From positions 372,001-436,000 of the forward strand of contig JAKVNR010000001.1 in the NCBI GenBank assembly GCA_022483245.1: 64,000 nucleotides of DNA. The letters are read 5' to 3'. This DNA is from Lactobacillus sp. Lineage in GTDB: Bacteria > Bacillota > Bacilli > Lactobacillales > Lactobacillaceae. Numbering within the stretch: the first letter of the stretch is position 1; every line of letters begins with the position of its first letter. Both the position numbers and the translations under genes were made by a program. The notes below the pieces were generated by a model, which made no database searches, had not been told where the DNA came from, and saw nothing but the letters and a program-made list of their open reading frames with translations. Below are positions 41,582-51,733 of this stretch, one piece after another.

Positions 41582-41824
41582 ATGTCTAAAAAAGATAAAT
41601 TGTGGCAGAAACTTTTTTCAGCAGATAAGAAATTTTCTTATCTAGAAGCAAAGAAATTGTTGGAACTGCTTGGTTACCAAGAACTAAATAAAGGTAAAAC
41701 AAGTGGGTCACGAATATGTTTTCAAAAAGGTTCTAAGAAAATATTATTGCATCGGCCGCATGGCCGAAAAGAATTGCTAATTTATCAAATTTTGCAATTA
41801 CAAGAGGCCCTGAAAGGAGAATAA
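41582..41824 (+). CDS. hicA: HicA-family toxin (mRNA interferase)
   Basis: 'SYLEAKKLLELLGYQELNKGKTSGSRICFQKGSKKILLHRPHGRKELLIYQILQL'. Confidence 0.88.
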   Translation: MSKKDKLWQKLFSADKKFSYLEAKKLLELLGYQELNKGKTSGSRICFQKGSKKILLHRPHGRKELLIYQILQLQEALKGE

Positions 41825-41826
41825 GT

Positions 41827-42177
41827 TTGAAACAGCAATTAATGCATTATCGCGGCTATGACGGGTCAGTTGAGTATTCATTAACTGATGATGTACTCTT
41901 TGGCAAAGTACAAGGTATTCGTAGTCTTCTTTCATACGAAGGACAAACTTTACCTGAATTACGGCAAGATTTCCATGCTACAGTTGATCATTATCTGCAA
42001 CTTTGTCATCAGCAGCATGAACAGCCAGAACAAGCTTTTAAGGGGTCATTTAATGTGCGAATTAAACCGGCGCTGCACCGCAAATTAGCCCTTTTTTCGG
42101 CTGATAACCATCAGTCGATTAATGCTAGCGTGGAAGCAGCAATTGAAAAAGAATTAGCCGATTTTGAAATTAAATAA
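41827..42177 (+). CDS. hicB: HicB-family antitoxin
   Basis: 'MHYRGYDGSVEYSLTDDVLFGKVQGIRSLLSYEGQTLPELRQDFHATVDHYL' plus C-terminal RHH-like region; 2 nt downstream of hicA. Confidence 0.88.
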   Translation: MKQQLMHYRGYDGSVEYSLTDDVLFGKVQGIRSLLSYEGQTLPELRQDFHATVDHYLQLCHQQHEQPEQAFKGSFNVRIKPALHRKLALFSADNHQSINASVEAAIEKELADFEIK

Positions 42178-42270
42178 GCAGGCCCCAATAGTCTAGTGCT
42201 GGTACTAGGCTATTTTTATGGTCTTAACCAGCTTTCATGCTAAACTAAAACCGGTAAAGGAGGGGCGTCT

Positions 42271-44070
42271 GTGGCTACCCAATTAGTTGAAAATAAATTA
42301 AAACTGCTGCCGGCCAAACCAGGCTGCTACTTGATGAAGGATATCAACGGTAAAGTCATTTACGTTGGCAAGTCCAAAAACTTAAAAAGCCGGGTTCGTT
42401 CCTATTTTAAAAGCAGGCAGTATGGCCGCCGGGCAGAACTAGTTGCTAATATCCGCGATTTTGACATCATTACGGTGACGTCAGATAAGGAAGCCTTTTT
42501 GCTGGAAATTACCCTGATCAAGAAGTATCAGCCGTACTACAACGTCCAGCTCAAACAGGGTTCAGGCTATCCTTACATTGAAATTACCAATGAGCGCGAT
42601 CCTGAAACGCGCCTGACTTCGATCGTCCATAAGGACCATGGTTATTACTTTGGCCCGTATCCTAATGTTTATGCTGCTCAAGCGACGCTGAAGTTTATTC
42701 AAAAAGTTTATCCGCTCCGCCGCTGTCATGGCCACCAAGGCCGGCCGTGTTTGTACTATCATATGGGGCAGTGTTTAGGTGCCTGTTTTAAAACAGTACC
42801 CAAATCTGTTTACAACCAGCAGATCAAGAAAATTAAAGCTTTCTTGAATGGTGATATTGCTGATGTTAAGCGCGACCTGACTGCACAAATGGAGGCAGCT
42901 TCCCAGCAGCTGGAATTTGAACGGGCAGCGGAAATTCGCGACCAGCTGAATTATATTACTGAAACTGTCGAAAAGCAGAAAATTATCTCTCATGACCATA
43001 CTCAGCGGGATATTTTCAACTATTATGTTGATCATTCTTGGCTATCTGTTCAGATCTTTTTCCTGCGGCAGGCTAAACTGTTGCGGCGGGAAACGCGGCT
43101 ATTTCCACTAACCGATGCAGATGCGCCAGTCGATGAATTTGTATCGTTTATCGTGCAATTTTATAACCAGCGCAACCGAGTTTTGCCAAAAGAAGTGCTC
43201 GTCCCTGAGCAAGTTGATACTGGTAGCTTAGCTCAAGTGCTAGGCGTGCCAGTCCGGACGCCCCAACGCGGGCAGAAATTATCGCTGCTGAAAATGGCGA
43301 AAGATAATGCCAAGTTGAAATTGGATGAAAAATTCCGCTTGCTTGAATTAGGCAACCGTAAAACTAAGGGCGCCCAGAAAGAAATTTTTGACGCCTTAGG
43401 CTTGCCGTATGGCCAGCGGATTGAAAGCTTTGACCACTCTCATATCCAGGGGGCTGACCCGGTTTCTGCCTTAGTGGTATTTAAGGATGGCGAACCGGAC
43501 AAGTCAGCTTATCGCAAGTACAAGTTAAAGGGCGAAGTTGAACACCAAAATGGGGCTGATGAAGTGGCGAATACCCGTGAAGTAGTCCGCCGCCGTTATG
43601 GGCGGCTCTTGCGCGAACACCAGCCGATGCCAGATTTAATTTTGATGGATGGTGGTCAAATTCAGGTAGATGCCTGCGAGGATGTTTTAATCAATGAATT
43701 AAACTTGCATATTCCTGTCGCTGGGATGGTTAAAGATGATAAACACCGGACTAATCACTTGATTTATGGCAATCCGCTCCAGCTGATTCCGCTTGATCCG
43801 CGCTCGCAAGGGTTTTATTTGCTGACCAGGATTCAAGATGAAGTCCACCGCTTTGCGATTACTTTTCACCGACGCCGGCATGCGAAAAACTCACTGGCCA
43901 GCCGGCTGGATTCAATCAAAGGTATTGGCCCAGTTAGCCGAAATAAACTTTTGCGGCAATTTGGATCTCTAACCAAAATTAAGCAAGCTAGCGTGCCCGA
44001 ATTGCAGCAAGCCGGTTTAACGTTAACACAAGCCCAAACTGTAAAATTATCGTTAGCATCTCTAACGTGA
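42271..44070 (+). CDS. uvrC: excinuclease ABC subunit UvrC
   Basis: 'LLPAKPGCYLMKDINGKVIYVGKSKNLKSRVRSYF', 'SFDHSHIQGADPVSALVVF', C-terminal HhH. Confidence 0.97.
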   Translation: MATQLVENKLKLLPAKPGCYLMKDINGKVIYVGKSKNLKSRVRSYFKSRQYGRRAELVANIRDFDIITVTSDKEAFLLEITLIKKYQPYYNVQLKQGSGYPYIEITNERDPETRLTSIVHKDHGYYFGPYPNVYAAQATLKFIQKVYPLRRCHGHQGRPCLYYHMGQCLGACFKTVPKSVYNQQIKKIKAFLNGDIADVKRDLTAQMEAASQQLEFERAAEIRDQLNYITETVEKQKIISHDHTQRDIFNYYVDHSWLSVQIFFLRQAKLLRRETRLFPLTDADAPVDEFVSFIVQFYNQRNRVLPKEVLVPEQVDTGSLAQVLGVPVRTPQRGQKLSLLKMAKDNAKLKLDEKFRLLELGNRKTKGAQKEIFDALGLPYGQRIESFDHSHIQGADPVSALVVFKDGEPDKSAYRKYKLKGEVEHQNGADEVANTREVVRRRYGRLLREHQPMPDLILMDGGQIQVDACEDVLINELNLHIPVAGMVKDDKHRTNHLIYGNPLQLIPLDPRSQGFYLLTRIQDEVHRFAITFHRRRHAKNSLASRLDSIKGIGPVSRNKLLRQFGSLTKIKQASVPELQQAGLTLTQAQTVKLSLASLT

Positions 44071-44128
44071 TGAATTTTGATATGTTAAAATATTAAGGTC
44101 TATGTCAATCTAAAGGAGGGTCAGAGCA

Positions 44129-45409
44129 TTGTTTGTTGATCAAACCAAAATTGAAGTCCAAGCTGGTAAAGGCGGCGACGGAATGGTTAGCTTCCGGCAT
44201 GAAAAATACGTGCCGCTAGGTGGCCCGTCTGGCGGCGATGGTGGCCGCGGCGGTTCAATCATTTTTGTCGCTGATACCGGTCTGCGGACGCTGATGGATT
44301 TCCGTTTCCGCCGCAAGTTTAAAGGTGAAAATGGTGAAAATGGCCGCATTAAAGCTCAATACGGAAAAGCTGCCAAAGATTTACGCTTAAAAGTACCAGT
44401 GGGGACCATCGTTTACGATGATCAAACTGGGCAAGAATTAGGCGACTTGGTCAAGGCTGGGCAAGAATTAGTAGTCGCTCGCGGCGGACGCGGCGGACGC
44501 GGCAATATTCACTTTGCCACTTCAACTAACACGGCTCCTGAAATTGCCGAAAACGGCGAACCAGGCGAAGATCGAGTTTTGCGCTTGGAATTAAAGGTGC
44601 TGGCTGATGCCGGCTTAGTAGGCTTCCCATCAGTTGGTAAATCAACGCTGCTGTCAGTAGTCACCAAGGCCAAACCTAAAATTGGCGCTTATGCTTTTAC
44701 AACTTTGACTCCTAATCTAGGCATGGTGATCCTGCCTGATGGACGCGACTTTTCAATGGCCGATTTGCCAGGTTTGATTGAAGGTGCTTCCCAAGGAGTG
44801 GGGCTAGGAATTGAATTCTTGCGCCACGTTGAGCGGACGAAGGTTATCCTGCACCTGGTTTCAATGGATCCTAATAACGGCCGGGAAGCAATCGATGACT
44901 ACCACATTATTCGACACGAACTGGCTAATTATCAAACTGATTTGACTAAAAAGCGTGAAATTATCGTGGCTAGTCAGATGGATATTCCGGGTGCCGATGA
45001 AAAATTGGCTGACTTTAAGGCGGCTTTAGGCACAGGTCACACGATTTACCCAATCTCAAGTGTGACCCACCAAGGCGTGCAAACGCTGCTGCAAGCAACG
45101 GCCCAAGCAATTGACGAAGTTGAAGCTGAGCAGCCAGCTGTTAAGCCAGTCCAAGCTGAAAAGACCTATGTCTTTAAACAGCCAGAAAATGATTTGCGGG
45201 TCGAAAAATTGGAGGACCACGTCTTTGAGGTTCACGGACAAAAAGTTGAGCGCTTAGTGCAAATGACTAATCTTGACCACCAAGATGGGGTCATGCGGCT
45301 AGCGCGGCAGCTGAAGAACCTTGGCGTTGACGAAGCCTTGCGTCAGCAGGGGGCAGTTGACGGCGATGATGTTTATATTGGCGACTTTTCGTTTGAGTTT
45401 ATTCAATAA
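44129..45409 (+). CDS. obgE: GTPase ObgE/CgtA
   Basis: '[46 protein letters not shown]', '[12 protein letters not shown]'. Confidence 0.97.
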   Translation: MFVDQTKIEVQAGKGGDGMVSFRHEKYVPLGGPSGGDGGRGGSIIFVADTGLRTLMDFRFRRKFKGENGENGRIKAQYGKAAKDLRLKVPVGTIVYDDQTGQELGDLVKAGQELVVARGGRGGRGNIHFATSTNTAPEIAENGEPGEDRVLRLELKVLADAGLVGFPSVGKSTLLSVVTKAKPKIGAYAFTTLTPNLGMVILPDGRDFSMADLPGLIEGASQGVGLGIEFLRHVERTKVILHLVSMDPNNGREAIDDYHIIRHELANYQTDLTKKREIIVASQMDIPGADEKLADFKAALGTGHTIYPISSVTHQGVQTLLQATAQAIDEVEAEQPAVKPVQAEKTYVFKQPENDLRVEKLEDHVFEVHGQKVERLVQMTNLDHQDGVMRLARQLKNLGVDEALRQQGAVDGDDVYIGDFSFEFIQ

Positions 45410-45418
45410 AAAGAGCAA

Positions 45419-47356
45419 ATGAGGAAAATGGGACGAGTTAAAAACAGATTTATTAGCGGTTACTCTGGTCTACGGGCAATTGCCGTTATCGGAGTAATTT
45501 TGTATCATTTGAATCCAAAAATGTTTATTGGCGGCTATTTAGGCGTGCCAATTTTTTTGGTCTTGTCAGGCTATTTAGTGACAGACCATATGCGTGCTTC
45601 CTATGAACAACGCGGATTTTATGATACGCAAAACTTTTATTTGCGGCGGGCGAAGAAGCTTTATCCGCAGCTAATTACTGTTTTGTGGCTTTCCAGTGCT
45701 TACATTTTGCTTTTTCAGCGGAACTTACTGGCTAAGCTAAACCAGATCGTCTTTACTAATTTGCTGAATGTTTACAACTTTTGGCAAATTGCTAACGGCC
45801 AGTCTTATTTTGCCCGCTTTGCAGCCAATGAATCACCGTTTGTCCACTTATGGACGATGTCAATTGAGGCGCAGTTCTATATTATTTGGCCGCTGGTTAT
45901 TTTGCTTTTGTTTAAGTTCTGCCACCGGACCAAAACTAAAGTTTGGATCATTTTAGTCTTAACTGCTTTATCAGCCCTGGAAATGGCAATGCTCTTTAAA
46001 CCAGGTCAAGACACGAGCCGAATTTATTATGGGACAGATACGCGTTTCTTCTCGCTTGGTTTAGGGGCAGCGTTAGCTTTTATCTGGCCGACTAATCGGT
46101 TGACGAGCCGGATCAGCCAGCATGATACGCTCTTACTGGATATCACTGGCGGGGTTAGTTTGTTTGCGATGCTCTTTATGGGCTGTAGCCATATCATGGA
46201 TCCGCAAGCGCCATTTGCCTATCGGGGCGGGATGCTGCTCTTTTCACTGTTTACAACAGTACTGGTAGCTGTGATTGCCGATCCAGGCAGCCACTGGAAT
46301 AGATGGCTGACCAACGCTGTCTTCAACTGGATTGGATCGCGTTCATATGGGATCTATCTTTACCAATTCCCAGTCATGATTTTCTTTGAAGACAAGGTTC
46401 AAAATGTAGCTGATCACTTGCTCTTATATCAGTTAATCGAACTGGCTTTAATTTTAGGCATTTCAGAAATAACTTATCGCTTGATTGAAAAGCCATTCGG
46501 TAAACTAACTTGGCGGCAAACCAAGGCCTTCTTTGCTAAGTTATTTGCTAAAAGGGGAACTTGGCAGCAGTACACGCTGACCGGTCTAGCCGCTTTGATT
46601 TTAGTCCTCGGCAGCGTTGCGATTGGCAAGGCGCCAACTGTGAAAGCTGTCAATCCGAACAAGTCGCAGCTGGCTAAAACAATTTCAAAAAACCGCAAGC
46701 AGCAAGAGCGTGACAACCAGGCAATTATTAAAAAGCGGCAAACTCAGCAGCAGGATAGCAATCAAAGCAAACTCTATGAGGATGCAAAGGCTGCAGCAAA
46801 ACGCAAGCCGGTGAACCGTGAATATGAGCGTTATGGCATCAGCCAAATTGATTTGCAAGTGGCAAAAAAATTACCAGTGACAGCGGTCGGCGACTCCGTC
46901 ATGGCGGGTTCAAGTGCCGAACTGAAAAAAATCATGCCGAATGCGTTAATTGACGCCGCCGTTTCGCGGAGCGTTGCAGCGTCCGTTCAGATTTTTAAAC
47001 AGTACAAAGCGAAAAACAGCTTGAGCAAGACGATCATTATTGGTTTAGGGACTAATGGTGCCTTTATGATGTCCGACCTAGACCAAATCATGCATCTTGC
47101 TGGGCCAAAGCGCCAAGTATTCTGGCTGAATACGCATGTGCCAACAAGGCCATGGCAAGGACAGGTTAACGATGAATTAGCTCATGCAGCTAGACGCTAT
47201 CGGAATTTGACAATTATTGATTGGTACGGCTACAGCAACCCGCATCCGGATTGGTTCTACCAAGATCAAACCCACTTAAAACCGCTTGGTGCCAAGTATT
47301 ATGCTGCTTTTGTGGCACGAGAAGTGGTTCAACATGAATTACGTGAGGAGAAATAG
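45419..47356 (+). CDS. OatA-like acyltransferase (acyltransferase-3 membrane domain + SGNH extracellular domain)
   Basis: '[44 protein letters not shown]' and '[21 protein letters not shown]'. Confidence 0.9.
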   Translation: MRKMGRVKNRFISGYSGLRAIAVIGVILYHLNPKMFIGGYLGVPIFLVLSGYLVTDHMRASYEQRGFYDTQNFYLRRAKKLYPQLITVLWLSSAYILLFQRNLLAKLNQIVFTNLLNVYNFWQIANGQSYFARFAANESPFVHLWTMSIEAQFYIIWPLVILLLFKFCHRTKTKVWIILVLTALSALEMAMLFKPGQDTSRIYYGTDTRFFSLGLGAALAFIWPTNRLTSRISQHDTLLLDITGGVSLFAMLFMGCSHIMDPQAPFAYRGGMLLFSLFTTVLVAVIADPGSHWNRWLTNAVFNWIGSRSYGIYLYQFPVMIFFEDKVQNVADHLLLYQLIELALILGISEITYRLIEKPFGKLTWRQTKAFFAKLFAKRGTWQQYTLTGLAALILVLGSVAIGKAPTVKAVNPNKSQLAKTISKNRKQQERDNQAIIKKRQTQQQDSNQSKLYEDAKAAAKRKPVNREYERYGISQIDLQVAKKLPVTAVGDSVMAGSSAELKKIMPNALIDAAVSRSVAASVQIFKQYKAKNSLSKTIIIGLGTNGAFMMSDLDQIMHLAGPKRQVFWLNTHVPTRPWQGQVNDELAHAARRYRNLTIIDWYGYSNPHPDWFYQDQTHLKPLGAKYYAAFVAREVVQHELREEK

Positions 47357-47358
47357 CA

Positions 47359-48300
47359 ATGGAGATCCAATTTTTAGGCACGGGGGCTGGCCAGCCATCA
47401 ACTAAACGCAATGTTGCCGGGCTAGCTTTAAAATTGCTAGAAGAACTCAATGAGGTTTGGTTGTTTGATGCCGGTGAAGCTACTCAACACCAAATTTTAG
47501 AGACCAATATCCGCCCGCGCAAAATTACTAAGATTTTTATCTCGCATAACCATGGCGACCATATTTTTGGCTTGCCAGGCTTGCTCTCATCGCGCTCTTT
47601 TCAAGGTGATGCCAGTCCGCTGACAATTTATGGGCCAGCAGGGCTTGAGCAATTTGTCCGGGCTGCCTTGCGCGTTTCGCGGGCACATTTGTCATATCCG
47701 GTGCGGTTTGTTGTTGTCGATCATGATGGACAAATTTTTGCCAATGATAAATTTACCGTTTATGCAGCGAAATTAGACCACCGGGTGCCAAGTTATGGCT
47801 ACCGGATTGTTGAAAATGCTCGTCCAGGTGAGCTCTTAATTGATAAAGCTTTAGCAGCTGGTGTACCAAAAGGGCCGTTACTTGGTAAACTAAAAGCAGG
47901 CGAAGATGTGGCCCTAGCTGATGGCCGCATTTTGCATGGGCCAGACTTTATTGGGCCTGCTCAACCGGGCCGGGTAGTGACTATAATCTACGATACGCGG
48001 ACTACACCTTCAATTGATCGCTTAGCAAAAAATGCAGATGTCCTTGTCCACGAATCGACTTTTGCTAACGGTGAAGAAAAGATGGCCCGGCAGTATTATC
48101 ATTCTACTTGTACCCAAGCTGCAGCCTGCGCTAAACGTGCTCATGCTGGCCGCCTGTTTTTAACACACGTGTCAGCTCGTTATACGGGTAAAGGGGCGCG
48201 GCAGCTTGAAAAAGAGGCCAAAAAGATTTTTCCACGCACTAAATTGGTTTATGATTTAGATGCATTCGAAATTCCGATGAAAGGAGACCACCATGAGTGA
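47359..48300 (+). CDS. rnz: ribonuclease Z
   Basis: '[47 protein letters not shown]', '[17 protein letters not shown]'. Confidence 0.95.
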   Translation: MEIQFLGTGAGQPSTKRNVAGLALKLLEELNEVWLFDAGEATQHQILETNIRPRKITKIFISHNHGDHIFGLPGLLSSRSFQGDASPLTIYGPAGLEQFVRAALRVSRAHLSYPVRFVVVDHDGQIFANDKFTVYAAKLDHRVPSYGYRIVENARPGELLIDKALAAGVPKGPLLGKLKAGEDVALADGRILHGPDFIGPAQPGRVVTIIYDTRTTPSIDRLAKNADVLVHESTFANGEEKMARQYYHSTCTQAAACAKRAHAGRLFLTHVSARYTGKGARQLEKEAKKIFPRTKLVYDLDAFEIPMKGDHHE

Positions 48301-49084
48301 TTCATTGCAAGGTCAAGTTATTGTCGTTACTGGAGCTTCCAGCGGAATGGGTAAGGCGATTGCCTTAGAAAGTGCCCGCCGCGGCGCAAAAGTTGTCTTA
48401 ATTGCCCGCCGGCAGGTGGAACTAGAAAAAGTTGCCAGTCAAGTCCGAGACTTAGGCGGAGAAGTAGTCGTTTTACCAGCTGATTTAAGCAAGGCAGATG
48501 CAATTAGTACTTTATTCCAACGATTGGTACAAGCAGTTAAGCAAGTCGATGTCTTAGTCAACGCGGCTGGTTTTGGCAAATTTGGTGAATTTGTCCATAG
48601 CGATATGCAAACCGTGACAGATATGTTTCAGGTTAATGTCTTAGGCTTGATGTACTTTACTAGATTGGTTGGCCGGCTGATGATTGATCAAAAACATGGT
48701 CAGATTGTCAACTTCGGTTCAATTGCCGGTAAAGTTCCAACTGCTAAAAGTGCTGCTTACAGCGCCAGCAAGGCCGCCGTCATTCAATTTTCAAACGTTT
48801 TACGTTTAGAATTGAAACCATTTGGCGTGCACGTTATGACCGTCAATCCAGGACCGGTTTATACTAATTTCTTCAATATTGCTGATGCTAGCGGCAAATA
48901 CTTGCAAAATGTCGAGGCATTTGTCTTAGACCCAGATGATGTGGCCTGGGAAGTTGTGCACTTCTTTGGTACGAATAAGCGGGAATTAAACTTGCCGCTC
49001 AGTTTAAGCTTGGCTTGCAAGTTCTACAACTTATTCCCAACGATTGGCGATTATATTTCATTAAAAGTAGCTAGTCTAAAGTAG
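48293..49084 (+). CDS. short-chain dehydrogenase/reductase
   Basis: '[32 protein letters not shown]', 'YSASKAAV'. Confidence 0.92.
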   Translation: MSDSLQGQVIVVTGASSGMGKAIALESARRGAKVVLIARRQVELEKVASQVRDLGGEVVVLPADLSKADAISTLFQRLVQAVKQVDVLVNAAGFGKFGEFVHSDMQTVTDMFQVNVLGLMYFTRLVGRLMIDQKHGQIVNFGSIAGKVPTAKSAAYSASKAAVIQFSNVLRLELKPFGVHVMTVNPGPVYTNFFNIADASGKYLQNVEAFVLDPDDVAWEVVHFFGTNKRELNLPLSLSLACKFYNLFPTIGDYISLKVASLK

Positions 49085-49096
49085 GAGGCTACCTAG

Positions 49097-49324
49097 ATGG
49101 CAACTAAAGATAAGCCGCAGCAAACAAAAAGTTCCCGTAAACAGGACCGGCTAATTTCGGCCATTGTGATTGTCCTGCTTCTGGTTATCTTTGCGGTTTT
49201 GAACGTAAAACCGGTGACAATTAATTTTGGTTTCTTTGCGTTTAAACAACCGCTGATTATTGTCTTAATTATCATGTTTTTGTTAGGTGCCTTGGTTTCC
49301 TGGCTGGTAGGGCGCAAGGAATAA
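49097..49324 (+). CDS. LapA-domain small membrane protein
   Basis: Two TM segments with 'VLNVKPVTINFGFFAFKQPLIIVLIIMFLLGALVSWL'. Confidence 0.8.
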   Translation: MATKDKPQQTKSSRKQDRLISAIVIVLLLVIFAVLNVKPVTINFGFFAFKQPLIIVLIIMFLLGALVSWLVGRKE

Positions 49325-49427
49325 GTGTTGATTTGTCAGCCCAAGAATAGTATGATTAGAAAACGTGAGTATTTAGACGTTTAATCATCAACTTAGAAAT
49401 TAACAATTAAAAAGAGGAGATATTATT

Positions 49428-49625
49428 ATGGCAGTTCCAGCAAGAAAGACTTCAAAGCAACGTAAGCGTACTCGTCGCGGTCACATTAAGTTAAGTGTTC
49501 CAGCAATGCACTACGATGCAACTACTGGTGAATACCGTTTGAGCCACCGTGTTTCCCCAAAGGGTTACTACAAGGGCCAACAAGTAATGAACAAGGCTGC
49601 AAACAGCAACGCAAGCAACAACTAA
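49428..49625 (+). CDS. rpmF: 50S ribosomal protein L32
   Basis: [50 protein letters not shown]. Confidence 0.96.
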   Translation: MAVPARKTSKQRKRTRRGHIKLSVPAMHYDATTGEYRLSHRVSPKGYYKGQQVMNKAANSNASNN

Positions 49626-49648
49626 TTTGTTAGCACGCTAAAAATATC

Positions 49649-49680
49649 AGAGCCGGGTCAATTGACCCGGCTCTTTTTTG
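49649..49680 (+). terminator. intrinsic terminator after rpmF
   Basis: agagccgggtcaattgacccggctctttttt. Confidence 0.88.
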
Positions 49681-49752
49681 ATAAATGTTAAGAAAGCGCT
49701 TTCTTAAAATGGATAAAACAGTTATAATGTTTGTATATTAAGGAGGACAAAC

Positions 49753-51318
49753 ATGAAACTGGTATTTTTACACACAAGTGATATTCACGGCTATATTTTG
49801 CCAACTGATTATCAAAAACAAGGCGATTATTCAGCTCCCTTTGGTTTGAGCCGGGCCAGCACCCTGATTCACCAAGAAAAAGAAAAATTCGGGGCTGATA
49901 ACGTAGTTGTAACTGATGCTGGCGACTTGCTGCAAGGAGCTCCACTAGCTACTTATACCAGCAAGCAGGATTATGAAAAAGGGATCGCTAAATATACTGA
50001 AGCCTTCAACAAGGTTGGCTACGATGCCCGCGTGTTAGGTAACCACGACTTTGACTACGGCCGGGATTACTTGACTTACTACATTGACCATACTAAGGCT
50101 CCAATGTTAAACGACAACGTTTTAGATGAAGAAACTAACGAACCATTTGCTGGTCAGCAATACACCATTGTTGAAAAGAATGGCGTGAAGGTTGGGATTG
50201 TCGGCGTCTGCACCCAATACGTCCCACATTGGCAGAACCAAGAACATATTAAAGGGATGAAATTTATCTCTGCCTTTGATGGAATTAAGCCATTAGTTAA
50301 GAAATTACGTCCAGAAGTTGACGTTTTGGCTGTTCTGTACCACGGCGGTTTTGAAAGTGATCCAATGACTGGCAAAGCTACCCAACCTCACAATGGTGAA
50401 AATGAAGGCTACAAGATGCTGTCTGAATTGCCAGAAATCGACGTGATTTTGGCAGGTCACCAGCACAACCGGGCTGCTCTGGTTGCTCAAGGCACACCAA
50501 TTGTACAACCAGGTTTCCGCGGCGACTGCATCGGTGAAATTGTCTTAGACCTGGAAAAGAACGCTGACGGCAAGTACGAAATTAAGGATTCTTCAGCTCA
50601 ATTAGTTGATACCAAAGATTCTGAACCAGACCCAGCCGTTGCTGGCGAAGTTAAGCAATTAGATGCAGAAACCCAAGAATGGTTAGACAAGCCAATTGCT
50701 CACATGTCAGCAGCTGCACCAATTGATCACCCATTACAAGATCGGTTAACTGGGGCACCATTTATCAATTTGATCCAACAAATGGAATTATGGTTCTCAC
50801 ACGCTGATGTTGCTGCAACTGCCATCATGACTGATGACGCTCACGGCTTTACTCAAGATGTAACCATGCGCCAAGTTCTGCTGAACTACCCATTCTCCAA
50901 CCAACTTTGCGTAGTTAAATTGACTGGTAAAGAATTACGTGAAGTTATGGAACACGCTGCAACTTACGTAACTAAGGACGAAAATGGGAAGGTTAAGTTT
51001 AAGGATAAGTATGTGACTCCACAAAACATGCTGTTCAACTTTGACTTATTCTACCCAATTCACTACGAAGTTGACGTTTCTAAGCCAGAAGGCGAACGAA
51101 TTGTTAAGTTAGAACTGGACGGCAAGCCAATTGACGACAATAAGACTTACCGCTTAGCAGTTAACAACTACCGGGCAAACGGTGGTGGCTTCTACCCATG
51201 CTACGGTATGGACAAGATCGAGAGTACTTCTGACCAAGATTACGTTCAAATGTTTGGTACTTTCTTGTCACAAAAAGATATCCAAGTTGATACCGGCAAG
51301 AATTACAAGTTCTTTTAA
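49753..51318 (+). CDS. bifunctional metallophosphatase/5'-nucleotidase
   Basis: 'LHTSDIHGYI', 'DAGDLLQGAP', 'LGNHDFDYG', 'LAGHQHNR'. Confidence 0.92.
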   Translation: MKLVFLHTSDIHGYILPTDYQKQGDYSAPFGLSRASTLIHQEKEKFGADNVVVTDAGDLLQGAPLATYTSKQDYEKGIAKYTEAFNKVGYDARVLGNHDFDYGRDYLTYYIDHTKAPMLNDNVLDEETNEPFAGQQYTIVEKNGVKVGIVGVCTQYVPHWQNQEHIKGMKFISAFDGIKPLVKKLRPEVDVLAVLYHGGFESDPMTGKATQPHNGENEGYKMLSELPEIDVILAGHQHNRAALVAQGTPIVQPGFRGDCIGEIVLDLEKNADGKYEIKDSSAQLVDTKDSEPDPAVAGEVKQLDAETQEWLDKPIAHMSAAAPIDHPLQDRLTGAPFINLIQQMELWFSHADVAATAIMTDDAHGFTQDVTMRQVLLNYPFSNQLCVVKLTGKELREVMEHAATYVTKDENGKVKFKDKYVTPQNMLFNFDLFYPIHYEVDVSKPEGERIVKLELDGKPIDDNKTYRLAVNNYRANGGGFYPCYGMDKIESTSDQDYVQMFGTFLSQKDIQVDTGKNYKFF

Positions 51319-51329
51319 TATAGCCTAAC

Positions 51330-51366
51330 AAAAATAGCCTCACTTAAGCAGTGGGGCTATTTTTTT
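51330..51366 (+). terminator. intrinsic terminator
   Basis: aaaaatagcctcacttaagcagtggggctatttttt. Confidence 0.8.
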
Positions 51367-51414
51367 CGTGTAAATTAAAAGCTCAAATGCGGTTAGCACT
51401 TGAACTTTACTAAT

Positions 51415-51627
51415 CTAAATTTTGCTGTATTTGCTCTTATCTTTGACGCTATGCGCGGTAATTGTTGGGATGATCAAAGCATACAAGCAACCAAAAATTG
51501 CTCCGACAATTACGCATTGCATTGGGTTAAACTTCATTTGGGTTAGGGCGCCAGCGATGAAGCCAATGATTAAGCAAAAAATCACGGCCCAGAACATTGT
51601 TACGATAACTCTGAGGACTGTTTGCAT
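51415..51627 (-). CDS. DUF2929-like small membrane protein
   Basis: MQTVLRVIVTMFWAVIFCLIIGFIAGALTQMKFNPMQCVIVGAIFG...; start refined. Confidence 0.65.
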   Translation of the reverse strand: MQTVLRVIVTMFWAVIFCLIIGFIAGALTQMKFNPMQCVIVGAIFGCLYALIIPTITAHSVKDKSKYSKI

Positions 51628-51733
51628 ACGATCCCTTCTTTCACACAGGCATTCTAGCAAAAAGGCGCCTGTTTTGCAATCCTCATGGCAGCTTTTGTTA
51701 TACTTAAACTATGAGTAAAAAGGAGTTTTGATC

